Positions 33,720 to 43,130 are shown, counted from the stretch's first letter. The stretch is DNA of 64,000 bases from Streptomyces sp. STR69 (GCF_024519455.1 NZ_JALJRY010000026.1:62001-126000), one strand, 5' to 3'. A program made the numbers and translations. The notes: a model not told the origin generated them from the letters alone.

Positions 33720-34577
33720 ATGCGTCGTCCCTTTGCCCGGGCGCTGACCCGGCCGCTGGTCCTGGCGGCTGCCGCGTCCGCCATACCGCTGGTCTCCGCG
33801 GCCCCCGTGGCCGCCGACAGCATCGTCGTCGGCGGGTTCCCGGTCGATGTCTCCGAGAGCCCGTGGACGGTGGCGCTGTCCAGTCGTGACCGGTTCGGGG
33901 GTACCCGGGCGGGACAGTTCTGCGGAGGCGTCGCCGTGAGTCGGACCACCGTGCTGACCGCGGCCCACTGCATGGGCGACGACGTCCTTGGTACGCCACC
34001 GAACCGCGCGAGTGACCTCAAGGTCCTCGCGGGCCGAACGGACCTGCTCTCGGGCAACGGTCAGGCGATCGCCGTACGGGACGTGTGGGTCAATCCGGCC
34101 TACGACACCGCCAGCAACGCCGGCGACTTCGCCGTGCTCACCCTCGCCGCACCGCTGCCCCAGAGCTCGGTCATCGGGATGGCGGCGGCGGGTGACAGTG
34201 CCTACCAGCCGGGCACGGCCGCCACGGTCTACGGCTGGGGTGATCTCACCGGCGGCGGCGACTATGCGGGCAGCCTGCACGCCGCGCGCGTGCACGTGCT
34301 GCCCGACGCCCGCTGCCAGGAGGCCTACCCGGGCACCGCGGACGGCACCTACCTCCCCGAGGCCATGCTGTGCGCCGGAGAGCCCCAGGGGGGCCGTGAC
34401 GCCTGCCAGGGGGACAGCGGGGGACCGCTGGTCGCGCAGGGCCGGCTGATCGGGCTGGTGTCGTGGGGCAGCGGGTGCGGGCGGGCCGGGAGCCCCGGCG
34501 TCTACACCCGGGTGTCCGACGTCCTGCGGACGCTCGGCCGCCACCGCGGCGCACCGGGGCCGCACAAGGGTGCCTGA
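33720..34577 (+). CDS. Secreted trypsin-like serine protease
   Basis: A 285-aa S1-family protease. A signal peptide covers about residues 1-32 (RR, then LVLAAAASAIPLVSAAPVAA). The mature enzyme probably begins near IVVGGF (35-40), the position of the activation neo-N-terminus. The catalytic triad is H83 (TAAHC), D136 (AGDFAVL) and S233 (GDSGGP). D227, six residues before the serine, predicts cleavage after Arg or Lys. Cysteines flanking the His and Ser fit disulfides. It acts outside the cell, probably in nutrient release or processing during development. A 19-bp hairpin follows. Confidence 0.93.
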   Translation: MRRPFARALTRPLVLAAAASAIPLVSAAPVAADSIVVGGFPVDVSESPWTVALSSRDRFGGTRAGQFCGGVAVSRTTVLTAAHCMGDDVLGTPPNRASDLKVLAGRTDLLSGNGQAIAVRDVWVNPAYDTASNAGDFAVLTLAAPLPQSSVIGMAAAGDSAYQPGTAATVYGWGDLTGGGDYAGSLHAARVHVLPDARCQEAYPGTADGTYLPEAMLCAGEPQGGRDACQGDSGGPLVAQGRLIGLVSWGSGCGRAGSPGVYTRVSDVLRTLGRHRGAPGPHKGA

Positions 34578-34607
34578 CGGCCTCTGAGGGGCATCCGTGG
34601 ATACGAG

Positions 34608-34653
34608 GACGGGCGGCCCCGCTCCTGTGGTTTCAGGAGCGGGGCCGCCCGTC
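34608..34653 (+). terminator. Strong terminator after the protease
   Basis: A perfect 19-bp stem beginning GACGGGCGGCCCCGCTCCT with an 8-base loop, between the protease and the convergent zinc-ribbon gene. It can serve both strands. Confidence 0.9.
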
Positions 34654-34694
34654 GCCGGCCTGTGCCGGTGCTGGCTCGTCGTGGACGCGAAGTG

Positions 34695-34928
34695 TCAGCG
34701 CTCTTCTTCAGGAGTGCTTGCTGCGGGAGCGGCGGTCAGTCGCTCCGACTCGTCCTGTATCTCAGCGGCGATCTTCTTGAGTTCCGGCTCGAACTTGCGG
34801 CCGTGGTGGGCGCAGAAGAGCAGTTCTCCGCCGCTGAGCAGGACGACGCGCAGGTATGCCTGGGCGCCGCAGCGGTCGCAGCGATCGGCGGCCGTCAGCG
34901 GGCTCGCGGGGGTCAGAACAGTAGTCAC
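34695..34928 (-). CDS. Small zinc-ribbon protein (DUF7455-like)
   Basis: A 77-aa conserved actinobacterial protein. C17 and C20 (CDRC) pair with C39 and H41 or H42 (FCAHH) to form a probable zinc ribbon, followed by a charged helical tail (ELKKIAAEIQDESERL). The GTG start at 34928 has AGAGGCGAC just upstream on the minus strand. It lies between hrdB and parE, a position that appears conserved. Function unknown; the size suggests a binding partner rather than an enzyme. Confidence 0.85.
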   Translation of the reverse strand: MTTVLTPASPLTAADRCDRCGAQAYLRVVLLSGGELLFCAHHGRKFEPELKKIAAEIQDESERLTAAPAASTPEEER

Positions 34929-35370
34929 GTCGCCTCTTCTCTAGCTCGACGAGCTGTCGTACCAGGGTCAACATCCAACCAGCCCGAAAACGTTCCCGCT
35001 CTGGGCTTTTCCTCGAAAAATTCTTCCGGGGCTGCTGTCTGCTGCCGGTTGGCGGCGAATGTGCCGTATTGCGTGTCTATGTGTCTGTACGGGTTCGCGC
35101 TGTGGGTCAGGGGTCGGTCCTCCCGGCTGGGTTGCCGGTTGTTCTTGAGGACGTGCCCGGAGCCTAAATGGTTCATGCCCCGAAGGGAACGTGATATGTA
35201 CTTCACTCCATCGAGGGATCGAACAGGTATACGACCCTGGACTAGTGTGAGGAGGAGACGAGGGTGGCGTTACAACGGCTCTACCAGGCCTCGGTACCCT
35301 CTGAGCGGCAACCGAAGCCGAGCCCTTACCCAAAAGGGCCTCATCTGAAATTCAGCGAGGAGCGAACCGC
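34929..35370. other. Promoter region between the zinc-ribbon gene and parE
   Basis: A 442-base divergent interval with no convincing gene and an AT-richer part at 34970-35110. A LexA-like sequence lies at 35219-35234 and a possible -10 TAGTGT at 35243-35248. GAGGAG upstream of 35371 serves parE. Confidence 0.5.
35219..35234 (+). promoter_or_regulatory. LexA-box-like site upstream of parE
   Basis: TCGAACAGGTATACGA has one perfect LexA half-site and agrees at 10 of 12 conserved positions. Its left half would overlap the -35 of a promoter with -10 TAGTGT. Topoisomerase IV is not a classical SOS gene, so this remains tentative. Confidence 0.35.
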
Positions 35371-37491
35371 GTGACCGCCGAAACGTCCGTGCCGTCGACA
35401 GCGCTGCTGGCAGGAGCAGACCGGGACGGTTCCAACTACACCGCGCGGCACCTGCTCGTCCTTGAGGGGCTAGAGGCCGTACGCAAGCGCCCGGGCATGT
35501 ACATCGGGTCGACCGACAGTCGTGGCCTGATGCACTGTCTGTGGGAGATCATCGACAACTCCGTGGACGAGGCCCTGGGGGGCTACTGCGACCACATCGA
35601 GGTGATCCTGCACGACGACGCCTCTGTGGAGGTCCGGGACAACGGCCGGGGCATTCCGGTCGACGTCGAGCCCAAGACCGGTCTCTCCGGCGTCGAGGTC
35701 GTCATGACCAAGCTGCACGCCGGCGGCAAGTTCGGCGGCGGCTCGTACGCCGCCTCCGGTGGTCTGCACGGCGTGGGTGCCTCCGTGGTGAATGCCCTGT
35801 CCGCGCGGCTCGACGTCGAGGTGGACCGCAACGGCAGCGTCCATGCCATCAGCTTCCGGCGCGGTGTGCCCGGCTCCTTCGCCGCCGCCGGTCCCGACGC
35901 CGCGTTCGAGCCCGGTGGCATGCGCAAGACCAAGCGGATCCCCAAGACCCGCACCGGCACGCGCGTGCGCTACTGGGCCGACCGCCAGATCTTCCTCAAG
36001 GACGCCAAGCTCTCTCTGGAGAACCTGCACCAGCGGGCCCGCCAGACCGCGTTCCTGGTGCCCGGGCTGACCCTCGTCGTCCGCGACGAGTACGGCCTCG
36101 GCGAGGGCGGCAGCAAGGGCGAGGAGTCCTTCCGCTTCGACGGCGGCATCAGCGAGTTCTGCGAGTACCTGGCGAGCGACAAGCCGGTCTGTGACGTCCT
36201 CCGCCTGTCGGGGCAGGGCACCTTCAAGGAGACGGTGCCCGTCCTGGACGACCACGGCCAGATGACGCCCACCGAGGTCACCCGCGAACTCGGCGTCGAC
36301 ATCGCGCTGCGCTGGGGGACCGGGTACGACACCAACCTCAAGTCGTTCGTCAACATCATCGCCACCCCCAAGGGCGGCACCCACGTCGCAGGCTTCGAGC
36401 AGGCCATCGTCAAGACGATGAACGAGGTGGCGCGCGCCAAGAAGCTGCTGCGCGTCGCCGAGGACGACGTCGTCAAGGACGACGCCCTGGAAGGCCTCAC
36501 CGCGGTCGTCACCGTCCGGCTCGCCGAACCCCAGTTCGAGGGTCAGACCAAGGAGGTGCTCGGTACGTCGGCGGCCCGCCGCATCGTCACCAACGTGGTC
36601 ACCAAGGAGTTCAAGGACTTCCTGACCTCGACGAAGCGCGACGCGGCGGCCCAGGCCCGCGTGGTCATGGAGAAGGCCGTCGCCGCGGCCCGCACGCGTA
36701 TCGCGGCCCGCCAGCACAAGGACGCGCAGCGCCGCAAAACGGCCCTGGAGACCTCCTCACTGCCCGCCAAGCTCGCCGACTGCCGCAGCGACGACGTCGA
36801 GCGCAGCGAGCTGTTCATCGTCGAGGGAGACTCCGCGCTCGGTACCGCCAAGCTCGCCCGGAACTCCGAGTTCCAGGCGCTGCTGCCGATCCGCGGCAAG
36901 ATCCTCAACGTCCAGAAGTCGTCGGTCACCGACATGCTGAAGAACGTCGAGTGCGGCGCCATCATCCAGGTCATAGGAGCGGGATCGGGCCGCACCTTCG
37001 ACATCGACGCGGCCCGCTACGGCAAGATCATCATGATGACCGACGCCGATGTGGACGGCTCCCACATCCGCTGTCTGCTCCTGACCCTGTTCCAGCGCTA
37101 CATGCGGCCCATGGTCGAGGCCGGCCGCGTGTTCGCCGCGGTGCCGCCGCTGCACCGCGTCGAGCTCGTCCAGCCGAAGAAGGGGCAGGACAAGTACGTC
37201 TACACGTACTCGGACCGCGAGCTGCGCGAAAAGCTCCTGGAGTTCCAGAGCAAGGGCGTCCGGTACAAGGACTCCATCCAGCGCTACAAGGGTCTCGGCG
37301 AGATGGACGCCGACCAGCTGGCCGAGACGACGATGGACCCCCGCCACCGCACCCTGCGCCGGATCAACCTCTCCGACCTGGACGCGGCCGAGCAGGTCTT
37401 CGATCTGCTGATGGGCAACGACGTGGCACCGCGCAAGGAGTTCATCTCCAGCTCGGCCGCGACACTGGACCGGTCGCGCATCGACGCGTGA
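35371..37491 (+). CDS. parE: DNA topoisomerase IV subunit B (GyrB paralogue)
   Basis: A 706-aa ATPase subunit of the type IIA enzyme that decatenates chromosomes. The GHKL ATP site shows WEIIDNSVDEAL, DNGRGIP and GGLHGVGASVVNALS. The Toprim domain has EGDSALGTAK and DADVDGSHI, and the C-terminal YKGLGEM motif is present. GTG 35371 has GAGGAG 7-12 bases upstream. The partner subunit parC is encoded 19 kb away in this window on the opposite strand, as in S. coelicolor. The separate gyrBA operon near oriC is outside the window. Confidence 0.94.
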   Translation: MTAETSVPSTALLAGADRDGSNYTARHLLVLEGLEAVRKRPGMYIGSTDSRGLMHCLWEIIDNSVDEALGGYCDHIEVILHDDASVEVRDNGRGIPVDVEPKTGLSGVEVVMTKLHAGGKFGGGSYAASGGLHGVGASVVNALSARLDVEVDRNGSVHAISFRRGVPGSFAAAGPDAAFEPGGMRKTKRIPKTRTGTRVRYWADRQIFLKDAKLSLENLHQRARQTAFLVPGLTLVVRDEYGLGEGGSKGEESFRFDGGISEFCEYLASDKPVCDVLRLSGQGTFKETVPVLDDHGQMTPTEVTRELGVDIALRWGTGYDTNLKSFVNIIATPKGGTHVAGFEQAIVKTMNEVARAKKLLRVAEDDVVKDDALEGLTAVVTVRLAEPQFEGQTKEVLGTSAARRIVTNVVTKEFKDFLTSTKRDAAAQARVVMEKAVAAARTRIAARQHKDAQRRKTALETSSLPAKLADCRSDDVERSELFIVEGDSALGTAKLARNSEFQALLPIRGKILNVQKSSVTDMLKNVECGAIIQVIGAGSGRTFDIDAARYGKIIMMTDADVDGSHIRCLLLTLFQRYMRPMVEAGRVFAAVPPLHRVELVQPKKGQDKYVYTYSDRELREKLLEFQSKGVRYKDSIQRYKGLGEMDADQLAETTMDPRHRTLRRINLSDLDAAEQVFDLLMGNDVAPRKEFISSSAATLDRSRIDA

Positions 37492-37743
37492 ACGCCGACG
37501 TGTGACCGACGGCGCCGGATATCGGCTCCGGTCCCGTTCCGAGCCCCGCCCGGGCCCGGAACCGAGGCACCGGCCGATGCCCGGCGCCGTCGGTCTGCTC
37601 CACCCGTGGGTGGAGGCTGGCATGGTCGGCGGATCCACCCACGATCCACCCTGGCGCCGATCTGCCGACCTGCGAATTTCCGTAGCTTCGAAGACGTCGG
37701 CAGCGCTCGCCGCCGACATCCCCTTCCGCTCACGGAGGCTCCG

Positions 37744-38268
37744 ATGTCCGGGCTCGTCAACACGTTGGTGATCGTGGCCGTGGTCGCGGTGGTGATCGTG
37801 CGCCAGTTCAGCGCCCGCCGGATCGGCACCGACCGGCGCTGGTGGCTCCTCCCCGTGATCCTCGCCGTCGTGGCGCTGCGCGAACCCGGCGTACTCGACG
37901 CGCACCACCACACCGAGTCGGCCCTCCTGCTCGGCGTCGAACTGCTCATCGGGCTGGCCACCGGAGCCGGCTGGGCCTGGACCACACGCCTGTGGGTCGA
38001 GACGGACGGTTCCGTGTGGAGCAAGAGCACCAAGGCGAGCGGGGGCGTCTGGATCGTCGGGATAGCCCTGCGCGTCGGCCTCATCGCCCTGGGCGCGTTG
38101 ATCGGTGTGCACCAGAACAGCTCCGCGCTGATGCTCGGTCTCGCGGCAACGCTGCTGGTCCGCTCCGGTGTCCTGGTCTGGCGTGCCCAGTCCTTCACCG
38201 GGACGGCCGGATCCGCTCCGGCGTACGGTTTCGGCATGGCGCCGCCCGCCCGGAAGGAGCGCGCGTGA
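37744..38268 (+). CDS. DUF1453/CcdC-like membrane protein
   Basis: A 174-aa integral membrane protein with about four or five hydrophobic segments (LVNTLVIVAVVAVVIVRQF, WWLLPVILAVVAL, LLLGVELLIGLATGAGWAW, GIALRVGLIALGALIGV, MLGLAATLLVRSGVLVW). It resembles the DUF1453 family of actinobacteria. ATG 37744 follows GGAGG. Its TGA overlaps the GTG of the sensor kinase, so the two are translationally coupled, and the protein may act with that kinase. The 252 bases before it contain the short palindrome CCACCC-GT-GGGTGG near 37601, otherwise nothing clear. Confidence 0.8.
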   Translation: MSGLVNTLVIVAVVAVVIVRQFSARRIGTDRRWWLLPVILAVVALREPGVLDAHHHTESALLLGVELLIGLATGAGWAWTTRLWVETDGSVWSKSTKASGGVWIVGIALRVGLIALGALIGVHQNSSALMLGLAATLLVRSGVLVWRAQSFTGTAGSAPAYGFGMAPPARKERA

Positions 38269-39416
38269 CGGAGAACGCGTGGACGCGCTGGCCCTCGCGG
38301 GAGGCGCTGAGCCGAGCGGGAATCACACGGTCCCGGCGGTTGCTCGCCTGGGCCGTCCGGCTGCTGGTGATCGGCATGCTGCTGTGGGGCGCCTTCACCG
38401 GCGACCACGTCCACGGCTGGGCCCTCGCCGGAGGCGTCGCCGGGATCTTCGTGACCGCGGCCCTCGCCTGGGCCTTCTGGCGCACCACCCTCGCCCACAG
38501 ACTCTGGCCGTCTGTGGCACTGATCGCGGCGCTCCTTGGGGTCGCGATCGGGGGACAGGCGGCCGGTTTCACAGTCCCGGCCGTCGTGGTCTGGTGCGGT
38601 TGCGCCGTCAGCTCGCTTGAGCGGCTGCCCATCGCGGTCGCCCTGCCCGTGACATCGGTATCCCTAGCGACCTATGCCGCGGTCAACGACGACGTATGGC
38701 TGACCACCGCGGTCACGACGGGAGGGCTGGCCCTCGCCGGATACACACTCCGCCTCGACGCCGAGGCCCGGGGCAACGCACAGCGGCTGCTCGCCCAGGA
38801 ACGCATGGCCCGCGCGGCCGAGGCGGAGTCCGCCGCGCTGGCGGAGCGGGCCCGTATAGCCCGGGAGATCCACGACGTGCTGGCCCACAGCCTCTCGGCC
38901 CAGCTCGTGCACCTGGAGGCGGCCCGGCTGCTGATCGAGCGGGGCGCCGACCGGGAGACGATTCTCGAACGGGTGGTGGCGGCACGGGGAATGGCCCGCG
39001 ACGGCCTCGCCGAGACCCGGCAGGCCCTGTCCGCGCTGCGGGGCGAGATGACCCCGCTGGAGGACTTCCTGACCGAGATCGTCGCTACGACCGCCGGTGC
39101 AGAGGTCACCGTTACGGGTGACCGGCGGCAGCTCTCGGCCGAGGCCTCGCAGGCCGTGCGCAGGGTCGCCCAGGAGGCCCTGACGAACGTCCGCAAGCAT
39201 GCCCCGGGCGCCAAGGTGCTGCTTCGGCTGGAGTACGGCGAGCACGAAGTGAGGCTGGATGTACGGGACTCGGGCGGTTCGCCCGGTGAACTGACCGGCG
39301 CGGGAGGTGGGTACGGTCTGCTGGGCATGCGGGAACGCGCCGAGCTGCTGGGCGGTTCACTGCGGGCCGAGCCGGAGGAGGAGGGATTCGTGGTGACGCT
39401 GAAGGTGCCCGCATGA
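38265..39416 (+). CDS. Sensor histidine kinase, NarL-system type
   Basis: A 383-aa kinase with an N-terminal membrane domain of about five segments (residues 25-160), a short coiled linker, and a HisKA_3 dimerisation domain. The phosphorylated histidine is H203 in EIHDVLAHSLSAQ. The ATPase domain has QEALTNVRKHAPGA (N-box) and DSGG plus GGYGLLGMRERAELLGG (G-boxes). There is no separate extracellular sensor domain, so it probably senses membrane or envelope signals. It starts at GTG 38265 overlapping DUF1453 and ends overlapping the response regulator, giving a three-gene operon. Confidence 0.92.
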   Translation: MTENAWTRWPSREALSRAGITRSRRLLAWAVRLLVIGMLLWGAFTGDHVHGWALAGGVAGIFVTAALAWAFWRTTLAHRLWPSVALIAALLGVAIGGQAAGFTVPAVVVWCGCAVSSLERLPIAVALPVTSVSLATYAAVNDDVWLTTAVTTGGLALAGYTLRLDAEARGNAQRLLAQERMARAAEAESAALAERARIAREIHDVLAHSLSAQLVHLEAARLLIERGADRETILERVVAARGMARDGLAETRQALSALRGEMTPLEDFLTEIVATTAGAEVTVTGDRRQLSAEASQAVRRVAQEALTNVRKHAPGAKVLLRLEYGEHEVRLDVRDSGGSPGELTGAGGGYGLLGMRERAELLGGSLRAEPEEEGFVVTLKVPA

Positions 39417-40099
39417 CGGAGGAGGTTGTGAAGAAGCCCGCGCGGGTCGTGGTCGCGGACGACCAGACCGTCGTACGGGAAGGCATCGTGATGCTGCTGG
39501 GGCTGCTGCCCGGGATCGAGGTCGTCGGCGCCGCGGGCGACGGGGACGAGGCGGTGCGGCTGGTCGCCGAACTCGCCCCGGACGTGGTCCTGATGGACCT
39601 GCGCATGCCCCGTTGTGACGGTGTCGAGGCGACCCGGCGGATCCGTGCGGAGCATCCCGGAACGCAGGTCGTGGTGCTCACGACCTTCGCGGACGACGCG
39701 TCACTCTTCCCGGCGTTGCGTGCCGGGGCACGCGGCTACCTCACCAAGGACGCGGGCGGCGACGAGATCGTACGGGCCGTGGAGAGTGTGCTCTCCGGGG
39801 ACGCGGGCCTGTCGCCGAGCATCCAACGGCGGCTCCTGGAACGCCTGTCCGACCCCGAGCCGCAGCCGTCACCGGGTCCCGCCGAGCCGCCGGACGGGCT
39901 CACCGCGCGGGAGGCCGAGGTGCTGGTGCTGATCGCGGAGGGCCTGACCAACCAGGAGATCGCCCGCGAACTGCATGTCTCCACGGCGACCGTGAAGACC
40001 CACATCAACAACCTGTTCGCCAAGACGGGACTCAAGGACCGTGCGCAGGCGGTGCGTTACGCCTACGGGAAGGGGCTGGTGCGGCCACCAGCGGGTTGA
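39413..40099 (+). CDS. NarL/FixJ-family response regulator
   Basis: A 228-aa regulator. The receiver domain has D62 (VVLMDLRMP) as phosphoacceptor, an acidic pair near VVADDQ, and a lysine in YLTKDAGG. The LuxR-type helix-turn-helix (LTAREAEVLVLIAEGLTNQE, LHVSTATVKTHINNLFAKTG) is C-terminal. ATG overlaps the TGA of the kinase, so it is the cognate partner. Targets are unknown, but the membrane protein and downstream transporter genes are candidates. Confidence 0.93.
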   Translation: MTEEVVKKPARVVVADDQTVVREGIVMLLGLLPGIEVVGAAGDGDEAVRLVAELAPDVVLMDLRMPRCDGVEATRRIRAEHPGTQVVVLTTFADDASLFPALRAGARGYLTKDAGGDEIVRAVESVLSGDAGLSPSIQRRLLERLSDPEPQPSPGPAEPPDGLTAREAEVLVLIAEGLTNQEIARELHVSTATVKTHINNLFAKTGLKDRAQAVRYAYGKGLVRPPAG

Positions 40100-40168
40100 G
40101 TCACCTGATGGGGTGAAGACCCCGGAGAAGAAGAGTCGGGGATCTTCCCGTTCTGTCCATCCTTGGGC

Positions 40169-40729
40169 ATGCAGTCAAGCAACGGCCGTCCCCGCGGTGG
40201 CGCGAGTGGTCACGAGAGTCCGGCCGAGAACCACGAAGGTCATGACCTGACCCCCGCCGAGGCATCCGGAAAGGTGAGGTACCACGACCCGTGGTACGAC
40301 GCACTCGCGTCCGGCTGGGGCGAGTTGGACGGTACGGGGGCGCCCGCTCCCGAGGTGCCGGCCGCACGCAGGGAGGACGATGCACCGGCGCTGCGGGCCG
40401 GGGACGTGTATCTCGACGTGCAGCGCAGTGCGGCCTTCCAGGAGGTGCGCAGCCGGTATCTGAGGTTCGTGGTGCCGGGCATGATCGTCTTCCTCACCTG
40501 GTACGTGGCGTACGTGGTGGCCGCGACGACCGCGCCCGGGCTGATGGCCCGGCCTGTGGCGGGTGCCGTGAACGTGGGGATGGTCGCGGGGCTCGGGCAG
40601 TTCGTCACCACGTTCCTGCTGACCTGGGCGTACGCCCGCCATGCGCGGCTGCGCAGGGACCGGGCCGCGCTCGAACTGCGGTGGGACACCCAGGAACTGA
40701 CGCGTGGTGTACGAGGCGGTGCTTTGTGA
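40169..40729 (+). CDS. DUF485 membrane protein
   Basis: A 186-aa protein. Residues 1-85 are polar and probably cytoplasmic. Two membrane spans follow (FVVPGMIVFLTWYVAYVVAA and VGMVAGLGQFVTTFLLTWAYA), the DUF485 pattern found next to acetate symporters of the ActP type. The stop overlaps the GTG of the symporter, as in the yjcH-actP pair of enterobacteria, so it is probably an accessory subunit. The ATG at 40169 lacks a clear ribosome site; a later GTG at 40273 is an alternative start. Confidence 0.8.
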   Translation: MQSSNGRPRGGASGHESPAENHEGHDLTPAEASGKVRYHDPWYDALASGWGELDGTGAPAPEVPAARREDDAPALRAGDVYLDVQRSAAFQEVRSRYLRFVVPGMIVFLTWYVAYVVAATTAPGLMARPVAGAVNVGMVAGLGQFVTTFLLTWAYARHARLRRDRAALELRWDTQELTRGVRGGAL

Positions 40730-42318
40730 CCGGCAATCATCAGACGCTGGCGTTGCTGCTGTTCAGCGGGTTCGTCGCCGTCACCTTGGGGATCACGACC
40801 TGGGTGAGCCGCAACCGGCACGGTTCGGCGGAGGAGTTCTACGCGGGCGGGCGGCTCTTCTCCCCGATGGAGAATGGTTTTGCCATCGCGGGTGACTACA
40901 TGTCGGCCGCCTCCTTCCTCGGCGTCACCGGGCTCATCGCGCTGTACGGCTACGACGGCATGCTGTACGTGGTGGGCTTCCTCGTCGCCTGGCTCGTGGT
41001 GCTGTTCCTGGTCGCCGAACTGGTGCGCAACTGCGGACGGTTCACGCTCGCCGACGTGGTCGCCGCGCGGATGAACGAGCGGCCGGTGCGGATCGCGGCG
41101 GGAACTTCCTCGGTCACCGTGTCCGTTCTGTATCTGGTGGCACAGATGGTGGGCGCGGGCAGCCTGGTGTCGCTGCTGCTGGGCGGGACCAGCCCGGCCG
41201 CGCGGGCGTGGACCGTCATCGGCGTCGGCGCGCTCATGGTGATCTATGTGTCGTTGGGAGGGATGCGGGCCACCACCTGGATCCAGATCGTCAAGGCGGT
41301 CCTGCTGCTGAGCAGCACCGTCGCGCTGACGGTGCTGGTCCTGCTGCGCTTCCACGGGAACATCGACCAGTTGCTGCTCACCGCGGCCGACCGCAGCGGT
41401 CACGGCCTGGCGTTTCTGGCGCCGGGGCTCAAGTACGGCGGGGACTGGACCGCCCGGTTCGACTTCATCAGCCTGGGCCTGGCGCTCGTGCTGGGGACGG
41501 CCGGACTGCCGCACATCCTGTCCCGCTTCTACACCGTGCCGACCGCGCGGGCCGCTCGCCGTTCGGTGATCTGGTCGATCGGGCTCGTCGGCGGTTTCTA
41601 CCTGATGATGATCGTGCTCGGCTTCGCCGCAGCCGCCGTCGTCGGACCGGAAGCCCTCAAGAAGTCGAACGCGGCGGGGAACACCGCCGTGCCGCTGTTG
41701 GCGCTGGACCTGGGCGGCGGCGCCAACTCCACAGGTGGCACAGTCCTGTTCGCGATCGTCGCCGCCGTGGCCTTCGCCACGATCCTCGCGGTGGTCGCCG
41801 GCATCACGCTGGCCTCCTCCGCATCCGTGGCCCACGACCTCTACGCGTCGCTGCGACGCCGGCGTGCCAAGCCGTACAGCGAGGTGGCGGTGGCGCGGAC
41901 GGCAGCCGTCGGCATCGGTGTGATCGCGATTGCGCTGGGCCTACTCGCCAGGGACCTCAACGTCGCCTTCCTGGTGGGCCTCGCTTTCGCCGTCGCCGCC
42001 TCCGCGAACCTCCCGGTGCTGCTCTACTCCCTGTTCTGGCGCGGCTTCACCACACGCGGCGCCGTCTGGGCCGTATACGGCGGACTGATCCCCGCGCTGG
42101 CCCTCGTACTGCTCTCACCGGTCGTGTCGGGCAGCCCCGAATCACTGTTCCCGGGCGTCGACTTCCAGTTCTTCCCGCTCCAGAACCCCGGCCTCGTCTC
42201 GATCCCGCTGGGCTTCCTGGCCGGCTGGCTCGGCACGGTCACCTCGCCGGAGGTCCCGGACGAGGCCAAACACGCGGAGACCGAGGTACGGGCGCTGACG
42301 GGGGCGGGGGCCGTGTAG
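40726..42318 (+). CDS. Cation/acetate (monocarboxylate) symporter
   Basis: A 530-aa sodium:solute symporter of the SSS family, closest in pattern to ActP and MctC. It has about 13 membrane segments. Characteristic stretches are EEFYAGGRLFSPMENGFAIAGDYMSAASF, GTAGLPHILSRFYTVPTARAARRS and the conserved ATILAVVAGITLASSASVAHDLY. It would import acetate or related short-chain acids. GTG 40726 overlaps the DUF485 stop, showing translational coupling. A hairpin at 42323 closes the unit, and a CitB-type response regulator lies immediately beyond on the opposite strand. Confidence 0.9.
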   Translation: MTGNHQTLALLLFSGFVAVTLGITTWVSRNRHGSAEEFYAGGRLFSPMENGFAIAGDYMSAASFLGVTGLIALYGYDGMLYVVGFLVAWLVVLFLVAELVRNCGRFTLADVVAARMNERPVRIAAGTSSVTVSVLYLVAQMVGAGSLVSLLLGGTSPAARAWTVIGVGALMVIYVSLGGMRATTWIQIVKAVLLLSSTVALTVLVLLRFHGNIDQLLLTAADRSGHGLAFLAPGLKYGGDWTARFDFISLGLALVLGTAGLPHILSRFYTVPTARAARRSVIWSIGLVGGFYLMMIVLGFAAAAVVGPEALKKSNAAGNTAVPLLALDLGGGANSTGGTVLFAIVAAVAFATILAVVAGITLASSASVAHDLYASLRRRRAKPYSEVAVARTAAVGIGVIAIALGLLARDLNVAFLVGLAFAVAASANLPVLLYSLFWRGFTTRGAVWAVYGGLIPALALVLLSPVVSGSPESLFPGVDFQFFPLQNPGLVSIPLGFLAGWLGTVTSPEVPDEAKHAETEVRALTGAGAV

Positions 42319-42322
42319 CCGG

Positions 42323-42346
42323 GGCGTCCGTCGTCGTACGGACGCC
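42323..42346. terminator. Terminator after the symporter
   Basis: A 9-bp stem GGCGTCCGT with ACGGACGCC and a 6-base loop, five bases past the symporter stop and between convergent genes. Confidence 0.75.
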
Positions 42347-42375
42347 GCTGACGGCCGCGCACAGTTGTCGCGCGG

Positions 42376-43068
42376 CTACGGCGCCCCCCAGGCGTAGCGG
42401 TGTTCCGGGCGGCCCGTGTCGCCGTACTTGAGGGAGAGGCGGAGGCGGCCGGCCTGTTCCAGGTGGCGGAGGTAGCGCTGCGCCGTGGAGCGGCTCAGGC
42501 CGGTCTCGGCGGCGACCTCGTGGGCCGAGAGCGGGTGGCCGGCGCGGTGCAGGACGCCGCAGATCAGGTCGGTGGTCGGTTCCGATTGGCCGCTCGGCAG
42601 ACCGGGGGAGGCCGGTGCGGTGGTCGTGCGCAGGGCGCCGAAGATGCGGTCGACCTGCTCCTGGCCGGCGATCCCGCGCCCGCCGACACGGTCGACGGTG
42701 CGGCGCAGGGCGGCGTACGAGTCCAGGCGGGTGCGCAGCGCGGCGAACGTGAACGGCTTGACCAGGTAGTGCAGGGCGCCCAGGCGCATCGCCCGCTGCA
42801 CGGTCGCCACATCGCTGGCCGCCGTGATCATGATGACGTCGGTGGTGTGGCCCTGTTGCCGCATGCGGTGGACGAGTTCGAGACCCGTCTGGTCGGGCAG
42901 ATAGTGGTCGAGCAGCACCAGGTCGATGGTCCCGCGTTCCACGGTGGCCAGCGCCTGGGCAGCGCTGTGTGCGCGGGCGGTGACCCGGAAACCGGGAACC
43001 TTTCCCACGTACTTGGCGTTGATCTCGGCGACGCGGAAGTCGTCGTCCACGACCATGACGTCAATCAT
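42376..43068 (-). CDS. CitB/DcuR-type response regulator, no adjacent kinase
   Basis: A 230-aa regulator with a receiver domain (D54 in LVLLDHYLPDQ; VKPFTF lysine) and a C-terminal DNA-binding region typical of the CitB/DpiA class (LSAHEVAAETGLSRSTAQRYLRHLEQAGRLRL). Paralogous regulator 46061-46741 shares the same layout and the ending GRPEHRY.W. No kinase gene is next to this one, so it is an orphan here and may respond to the kinase at 46738-48408. The ATG at 43068 has AAGAGG upstream. It is divergent from an ABC importer operon with direct repeats in the shared promoter. Confidence 0.9.
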   Translation of the reverse strand: MIDVMVVDDDFRVAEINAKYVGKVPGFRVTARAHSAAQALATVERGTIDLVLLDHYLPDQTGLELVHRMRQQGHTTDVIMITAASDVATVQRAMRLGALHYLVKPFTFAALRTRLDSYAALRRTVDRVGGRGIAGQEQVDRIFGALRTTTAPASPGLPSGQSEPTTDLICGVLHRAGHPLSAHEVAAETGLSRSTAQRYLRHLEQAGRLRLSLKYGDTGRPEHRYAWGAP

Positions 43069-43130
43069 TGGGCCTCTTTCCTCAAGGCCAGGCGAGCGTT
43101 AAGCCCGTGTTTCGGCTCCGCAGTTGTAGC

